Assembly: GCF_036227225.1 (NCBI RefSeq)
Contig: NZ_CP109444.1
Span: forward strand, 3,887,501 to 3,951,500
Reading direction: 5' to 3'
Length of the DNA: 64,000 bases
Source of the DNA: Streptomyces sp. NBC_01478
Lineage (GTDB): Bacteria; Actinomycetota; Actinomycetes; Streptomycetales; Streptomycetaceae
Below are positions 59,337 through 64,000 of this stretch, in pieces (the first letter of the stretch is position 1; every line of letters starts with the position of its first letter). The translations under genes were made by a program, and so were the position numbers. The notes under the pieces are model-generated. The model did not search any database. It was not told the origin of the DNA and saw only the letters and a list, made by a program, of their open reading frames with translations.

Positions 59337-62297
59337 GTGGGAGCGGACGGGGTAGTTGGGGACAGCGGGAACGGGGCTCCGTTGCTGGGCCGCTCCGTCG
59401 AGCTGGCCCGGTTCGACGCGCTGCTCGACCGTGCGGCACGCGACGCGCGCGGCACGGCGAGGGGCAAGGAGTTCGGGGACAGCGGCCGCTCCCGGCTCGT
59501 CGACATCACCGGTGAGGCAGGCATCGGCAAGAGTCGGCTGCTCGGCGAGGTCTGCGCACGGGCGCGCCGACGCGGAATGACGGTACTGCGCGGCAGAGCC
59601 ACGGAGTACGAGCGGCAGGTGCCGTTCCAGGTGTTCACCGACGCGCTCGCCCACCTCGACCCGCACGCCCTGGACGGCTTTCAGGAGACCGACGCGGTGG
59701 CGCCCCTTCTTCAGCGGAGCGGCGCGGTCGACCGTTTCGGCCTGCACCGGTCCGCGGCCGTCCTGCTCGCCCGGCTCGCCACCCCGGCGGGGCTGCTGCT
59801 GGCCCTCGACGACCTGCACTGGGCGGACCCGGCGTCACTGGAGCTGCTGGACCATCTCGTACGCCATCCCCTGCACGCCCCCGTCGTCCTGGCCGTGACA
59901 CGCCGTGACCGCCAGAGTCCCGAGTCCCTCGCCGCCAGGCTCACCCGGGAACTCGACACCGGCACAGTCATCAGACTCGGCCTGAGACCGCTGAGCGCAC
60001 GCGACTGTGCCGAACTGGCCGGCCCCGGCCTGCCGCCCGCCGAGACCGCCGCGCTGTACGCCGCGAGCGAGGGCAATCCGTTCTACTTCCTGACCCTCCT
60101 TCAGGCCCACCGCGGGCGGGCGACGCCCGAGCCCTCGGCGCCGCCCGGGCTCGGCAGCCTACTGCTGGACGAACTGACCGTGCTCGCCCCCTCCCGGCGC
60201 GGCATCGTCGATGCCGTGGCGGTACTGGGCGAGCACGCCACCCCGGCGATGGTGAGCCGGGTGACCGGCCGGTCCGGCACCGCGTTCACGGCCGACGTCC
60301 ACGCTCTCACCCGACGCGACCTGCTGCGCTCAGCCCCGCAGGGCCTGCTGACCCTGCGGCATCCGGTCGTGCGAACCCTCGTCCACGAAAGCACGCCCTT
60401 CTTGAGGCGCGTCGAGATCCACCGGCTCGCCGCGCAGGAACTGGCCCGCGCGGGCGCCTCCGCCGCCGAGCGGGCCCACCATGTGGAACAGTCGCTGACC
60501 GCCTGGGACCCGGCGGCGGTGGCCGTACTCGAAGAGGCCGCCGCACGAACCGCCCGAACGGCCCCGGCGAGCTGCGCGCACTGGCTCGATGTGGCACTCC
60601 GCCATCTTCCGCACACTCCCGAACACGCTTCCCGGCGCCGTGAGTTGGTCCTGAGGCGGGCCCGTGCCCTGGCTGCGTGCGGTGGTCTGCGCGAGAGCCG
60701 CGACCTGCTCCAGGAGCTGATCGCCACCCCGCGGCGGTCATCCGGTGGCCCGGCCACCGGCGAGAACCAGGGCCTCAGAGTGCGCGCGGTCGTCCTGTGC
60801 GCGCTGGTGGAGCGTCATCTGGGGCGCTGCACCGAGGCAGTCGCGCTGTTACGCCGCGAGCTGGCCCGCGACCCCGCTCCGGCCGACGTCGTCCGGCTCG
60901 GTCTGGAGCTGGGCTCGGCCGCGCCCCAGGACAGCGACACCTCGTACACCCAGGTGCGCACGGAGGTCGAGGGGGCGCTCGCGGCGGCCCGGTCCATGGG
61001 GGACGAGGTCGGGGAGGCGGGCGTCCTCGCCGTAGCAGCCTTGGGAGAAGCGTACGAGGGCAACATGACCGCGGCGCACGGATTCGCCCGGCAGGCCGCC
61101 GCCCTGGTCGACTCCCTGCCCGACAACGATCTCACCGCGTTGTGCGAACCACTGGCCCGACTCGGCTGGGCGGAGGCCTTCCTGGAGCACTACCCGGACG
61201 CCGAGCGGCACGCGGAGCGCGGCCTCGACATCGCCCGCCGCAGCGGTCAGCTCTATGTAGTGCCCCATCTACTGCTGTGCCTGTCCCATGTCCGGGTCCA
61301 GACCTGCCGGATCTCCTCGGCGCTGGAACTCGCCGACCAGGCCGAGGACATCGCCCGTGGGATCGGCAGCGACCAGTTGCTCGCGTTCGTACTGGCGAGC
61401 AAGGCCGCGGCACTCGTCGCCGCCTGCCCGCCGGGCGATCCGCGCCCTCTCGCCGTCGCCGAGGAGGCGGTGGCCGCGGCCGGTACCGGGGTCGACTGGT
61501 GGGCCTCCACAGCCTGGTGCATCTTCGGCTGGGCCGCGCTCATGGCCGGCGACCCGGTCCGCGCCCGGGACGCGATGCTCCGGGCGGGCGGCCCAGAACT
61601 GCAGCGGATCCAGCCCTCGATGCGGCCGCTCTACCTGGAGATCCTGGTCACGGCCGCACTGGTGACGGGCAGGTCCGAAGAGGCCCGCGGCTGGGCCGAG
61701 CGAGCGTGCAAGGAGGCGGAACAACTGGGGCTGCCGATGCTGCGGGCGTCCGCGCTGCGCAGCACCGCCCATCTGCCGCTGGCGCAGGGGGACACGGCAG
61801 CGGCGGCGGATCTGTTCGCGGAGGCCGCGGCGGAGAGCGCCCGCTGTGGCGCGGTCTTCTGGGAGGCCTACTCGCTGCTGCTCGGCGCCCCGCTGGAAGC
61901 GGCGGCGGGCCATGGCCAAGACGGCACGCGCGCCTGGCTCAGGGGTCGCCGGCTCGCCGAGGCGGGCGGCAGCGGAATCCTGGTCGGCCTCGCCGACGCC
62001 ACCCGTCCGCCCGGCGGCGGCTCCGAGACTCCGTACGGTTCCCCGGACCGCGCCGAACTCACCGAGCGGCTGGCCACCCTGACCGCCCGGGAGCTGGAGA
62101 TAGCCGAACTGGTGGCGCAGGGGCTCACCAGCCAGGCCATAGCGGACCGGCTCTACGTCAGCCGCCGTACCGTCGAGACCCATGTCTCCCGCGCCTTCCG
62201 CAAGACCGGGGTCTCCTCGCGTACTGCCCTGGCCACGCTGATGGCCCGCCGACGCACCGGGAGCCGTTTCGGGGGCGCTCGCACGGAGCAGGACTGA
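59337..62297 (+). CDS. Large LuxR-family (LAL/MalT-like) ATP-dependent regulator
   Basis: 986 residues from GTG 59337 (GGGGGG upstream). N-terminal AAA/STAND-type ATPase: LLGRSVELARFDALL, Walker A ITGEAGIGKSRLL, Walker B LLLALDDLHWADP. The long middle is TPR-like helical repeats. The C-terminal LuxR HTH (about 910-970) is LTARELEIAELVAQGLTSQA, then IADRLYVSRRTVETHVSRAF. Such LAL regulators usually activate nearby secondary-metabolism or secreted-enzyme genes after binding a ligand through the TPR region. No biosynthetic cluster is visible in the window; targets unknown. Confidence 0.93.
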   Translation: MGADGVVGDSGNGAPLLGRSVELARFDALLDRAARDARGTARGKEFGDSGRSRLVDITGEAGIGKSRLLGEVCARARRRGMTVLRGRATEYERQVPFQVFTDALAHLDPHALDGFQETDAVAPLLQRSGAVDRFGLHRSAAVLLARLATPAGLLLALDDLHWADPASLELLDHLVRHPLHAPVVLAVTRRDRQSPESLAARLTRELDTGTVIRLGLRPLSARDCAELAGPGLPPAETAALYAASEGNPFYFLTLLQAHRGRATPEPSAPPGLGSLLLDELTVLAPSRRGIVDAVAVLGEHATPAMVSRVTGRSGTAFTADVHALTRRDLLRSAPQGLLTLRHPVVRTLVHESTPFLRRVEIHRLAAQELARAGASAAERAHHVEQSLTAWDPAAVAVLEEAAARTARTAPASCAHWLDVALRHLPHTPEHASRRRELVLRRARALAACGGLRESRDLLQELIATPRRSSGGPATGENQGLRVRAVVLCALVERHLGRCTEAVALLRRELARDPAPADVVRLGLELGSAAPQDSDTSYTQVRTEVEGALAAARSMGDEVGEAGVLAVAALGEAYEGNMTAAHGFARQAAALVDSLPDNDLTALCEPLARLGWAEAFLEHYPDAERHAERGLDIARRSGQLYVVPHLLLCLSHVRVQTCRISSALELADQAEDIARGIGSDQLLAFVLASKAAALVAACPPGDPRPLAVAEEAVAAAGTGVDWWASTAWCIFGWAALMAGDPVRARDAMLRAGGPELQRIQPSMRPLYLEILVTAALVTGRSEEARGWAERACKEAEQLGLPMLRASALRSTAHLPLAQGDTAAAADLFAEAAAESARCGAVFWEAYSLLLGAPLEAAAGHGQDGTRAWLRGRRLAEAGGSGILVGLADATRPPGGGSETPYGSPDRAELTERLATLTARELEIAELVAQGLTSQAIADRLYVSRRTVETHVSRAFRKTGVSSRTALATLMARRRTGSRFGGARTEQD

Positions 62298-62370
62298 GCG
62301 TGCTCCAGGTGCCCTCGGCGGTGATCGGTGCGCCTCTGACCGGCCACAGCCGTCTCGGCCGGGAAGCCGC

Positions 62371-63228
62371 CTACCTGACGTCGACGAAGTCGCCGGGCGC
62401 CGTCGCGGCGCCGGTCGTGGTGGTGCCGGCGAAGACGAAGCGGTAGTAGCCGTCGGAACCGGCCTTGGTGGTGGTGCTCAGGGTGCCGGTGCTGCTGGTC
62501 TTGACCGTCTTGAGGGTGGTGTAGGTGCTGCTGCCCTTCTTGCGGAACTGCAACTTCACTGGCTGGGACACGTAGCCCGCGTACTTGCCCGTGGTCCAGT
62601 TGGCGCGACTCAGCTTGCCGGTGACCGTGATGGTCTTGCCCTTCTTCACCGGCTCCGGGGAGGCGTTGACGGTCAGCTTGGCGGCACGCTTGATACTCGC
62701 CCTGACGACGTCGTCGTCGATACTGACGTTCAGGTAGAGGTCGAAGGCGCCCAGGAAGAGCTTCCAGGGTCCAGCGGTGCCGTTGCCGTCCTTGAAGTCG
62801 ACCGCGGGGTCGATGGTGAAGACCGTCTTGCAGCTGTAGCTGTAGCCGCCCTGAACCGTCGTCTCCGTGCAGACGGGGTCGTCGTCCGTCCCCAGGGCGC
62901 CGGTGATGGTGTCCGTGTTCGAACTGTCGGTGCCCTGCCACAGGAACGCCTGGGTGAGGGCCAGGCCTTCCTCGTCGAAGGCGGTGAACGTGACGGGAAC
63001 GGCCTTCTTGCCCGTCACGCCGAGAACGACGTCCTTGCCCTTGTTGACGACCCCGTCCTTGAAGGTGGTGCCGCCGATGGCGTCCCTCGGCCGGACGTTG
63101 TGGGAGGCGAGGGATCTGAGATCCGTCGCCGCATCGTAGTGCTCCGCTCCCTGGGCGGCGCCCGGAAGAACGAGCGCCGAGAGGACGAGGGCGCCGGAAA
63201 GGACGGTGGCGGCGGTGTACGTACGCAT
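62371..63228 (-). CDS. Secreted protein of unknown function with Ig-like C-terminal domain
   Basis: 285 residues. Signal peptide MRTYTAATVLSGALVLSALV with cleavage near AQGA. The middle (GTTFKDGVVNKGKDVVLGVT) and the strand SYSCKTVFTIDPAVDFKDGN suggest beta domains. The last ~95 residues (VKKGKTITVTGKLSRANWTT; PVKLQFRKKGSSTYTTLKTV; YRFVFAGTTTTGAA) match the bacterial Ig-like fold common at the end of streptomycete exported proteins, used in binding or presentation. Two cysteines (CTETTVQGGYSYSC) could form a disulfide. Function unknown. Upstream of it on the same strand is the truncated gene at 63307. Confidence 0.8.
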   Translation of the reverse strand: MRTYTAATVLSGALVLSALVLPGAAQGAEHYDAATDLRSLASHNVRPRDAIGGTTFKDGVVNKGKDVVLGVTGKKAVPVTFTAFDEEGLALTQAFLWQGTDSSNTDTITGALGTDDDPVCTETTVQGGYSYSCKTVFTIDPAVDFKDGNGTAGPWKLFLGAFDLYLNVSIDDDVVRASIKRAAKLTVNASPEPVKKGKTITVTGKLSRANWTTGKYAGYVSQPVKLQFRKKGSSTYTTLKTVKTSSTGTLSTTTKAGSDGYYRFVFAGTTTTGAATAPGDFVDVR

Positions 63229-63306
63229 GTGATTTCCCCAAGGTGAAGTGAAGAGGTCAAGAAGTCGGTGCGCGCCCGGCCCCGCGGAAGGGGCTCAGGC
63301 AGTGGC

Positions 63307-64000
63307 TCAATGAATGGCTGAGGGCGCGGCTGAGGGCGCGGAAGTGCCGAAGATGTCGCCGAGGTCGAAGCTGCTTTCGGGCGTCGGGTACAGGTCCGTC
63401 GGCTGGGAGCCCGGTGCGGGTACATCGGCCGGGTCGGCGGTGGGCTTGCCGTCCGGGCTGCACACCTGCGGTGCCGAGGGCTCGGACAGTTCGTAGTCGG
63501 CGACCCGCTGCGACCGGAAGTCCACCGTGGCGCGCCCCGAGACGTCCCGTGCGCCGTCGACGTCGACCTCCTTGGGCAGTTCCTTGCTCGTCAGCGGCTT
63601 GCCCACGGTGATCGAGAGAAGGGCGCCCTCGCAGGGGCTGCGGTCCGTCGCGTAGAGGGACGCGGGCAGGGCGATCTTCTGGTCGACGCCCGCGTCCGTG
63701 TGGAGTTCGACGCGTTTCACCCGGCGGATGTCGAAGTAGTAGCTGGGCCGCAACCCGTTCGAGAGGCGTTCGCCGTCGGCGCCGTCCGCGACTCCGTACA
63801 CCAGCTTCCAGAACTCGACCTGCACAGTGATCTTCCGGCAGAGCGGTCCGTCGTACCCCGGCAGGCTGACGACCGTCAGCGACCCCTTGTCCACATAGTT
63901 CTCCTGGGGCGTGTCGACGACGAACCGAACCCAGTCCTTGGAATCCTCGGCCGTCCACCCCGTGTTGTCGTGGCAACCGGACGCCCCGGTCGGATACGGC
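63307..64000 (-). CDS. Hypothetical protein, 5' end beyond the window
   Basis: The minus-strand frame stays open to base 64000, so the gene starts outside; the visible 230 residues end SSFDLGDIFGTSAPSAAPSA. Upstream of the internal GTG at 63894 the frame continues as WVRFVVDTPQENYVDKGSLT, coherent protein, so 63894 is not the start. Content: beta-rich with paired cysteines (GPLCRKITVQVEFWKLVYG; RSPCEGALLSITVG; PQVCSPDGKP) and a Pro/Ser/Ala-rich tail, the look of an exported protein. No family recognised. It lies 78 bases before the secreted-protein gene and may share its operon. Confidence 0.7.
   Translation of the reverse strand, partial: PYPTGASGCHDNTGWTAEDSKDWVRFVVDTPQENYVDKGSLTVVSLPGYDGPLCRKITVQVEFWKLVYGVADGADGERLSNGLRPSYYFDIRRVKRVELHTDAGVDQKIALPASLYATDRSPCEGALLSITVGKPLTSKELPKEVDVDGARDVSGRATVDFRSQRVADYELSEPSAPQVCSPDGKPTADPADVPAPGSQPTDLYPTPESSFDLGDIFGTSAPSAAPSAIH

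Noticed and set aside
1..64000. CRISPR array
   Set aside because: No regularly spaced direct repeats of 25-40 bases were seen; the only short tandem array is the 9-base one at 3411.

Overview
The window looks like a chromosomal accessory region of a Streptomyces-type actinomycete. Evidence: very high GC with G/C third codon positions, many GTG and one TTG start, purine-rich ribosome sites, ATGA/GTGA gene overlaps, LAxTG (class E) sortase signals, EACC1-type proteins and many universal stress proteins (USPs). The genus is inferred from gene content. There is no rRNA, intact tRNA, CRISPR array or biosynthetic gene cluster.

Region 1 (1-3.4 kb): the tail of an SDR reductase, a LysR regulator with a clear operator, and a divergent catalytically atypical SDR translationally coupled to an HIBADH-type oxidoreductase.

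Region 2 (3.5-22.7 kb): a dormancy/low-oxygen island resembling the mycobacterial DosR (DevR) regulon and the Streptomyces OsdR regulon. It holds an Acg-type nitroreductase, a DevR-like response regulator, a stand-alone cyclic-nucleotide-binding protein, carbamate kinase, pyruvate formate-lyase with its radical-SAM activase, DoxX, five USPs, a zinc alcohol dehydrogenase, phosphoketolase, GAPDH, a TraB/GumN-like protein, an Rv1733c-like membrane protein and a PPOX flavoprotein. Seven intergenic regions carry a palindrome GGGCC-N4-GGCCC, often as pairs 20-22 bp apart. The geometry matches the mycobacterial DevR box (GGGAC-N4-GTCCC). The partner histidine kinase is gone: only its N-terminal ~30 codons remain, joined by a deletion to a USP that lost its own start. 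The module would support fermentation and energy salvage in hypoxic mycelium.

Region 3 (22.7-37.3 kb): mixed chromosomal genes. These are a two-gene unit with a DUF6745-like protein, a sortase-anchored surface protein, a DHA2-type MFS exporter, a DUF2252 protein, a PLDc_N/SHOCT protein, an NhaP-type antiporter, a large membrane protein, a probably leaderless LysR gene divergent from a D-amino-acid-oxidase-like gene, a seven-bladed WD40 protein and a membrane protein.

Region 4 (37.3-59.1 kb): a probable composite genomic island. Related repeats, two of them carrying the 3' half of a CAT-anticodon tRNA, occur near 26.6, 37.3, 55.1 and 58.9 kb and look like attachment-site remnants. Between the 37.3 and 55.1 kb copies are two candidate biological-conflict modules: (a) EACC1 plus a caspase-nSTAND-14xWD40 protein; (b) a translationally coupled operon of a Lon-like/TM/beta-propeller protein, a lipoprotein, a class II (CCA/poly(A)-polymerase-like) nucleotidyltransferase, an unknown protein and a SLATT two-TM protein. 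An intact HigBA-like toxin-antitoxin pair with an operator palindrome, and decayed VapBC, IS5 and sedolisin remnants, surround them.

Region 5 (59.3-64 kb): a giant LuxR/LAL regulator and two secreted-protein genes, the last cut by the window end.
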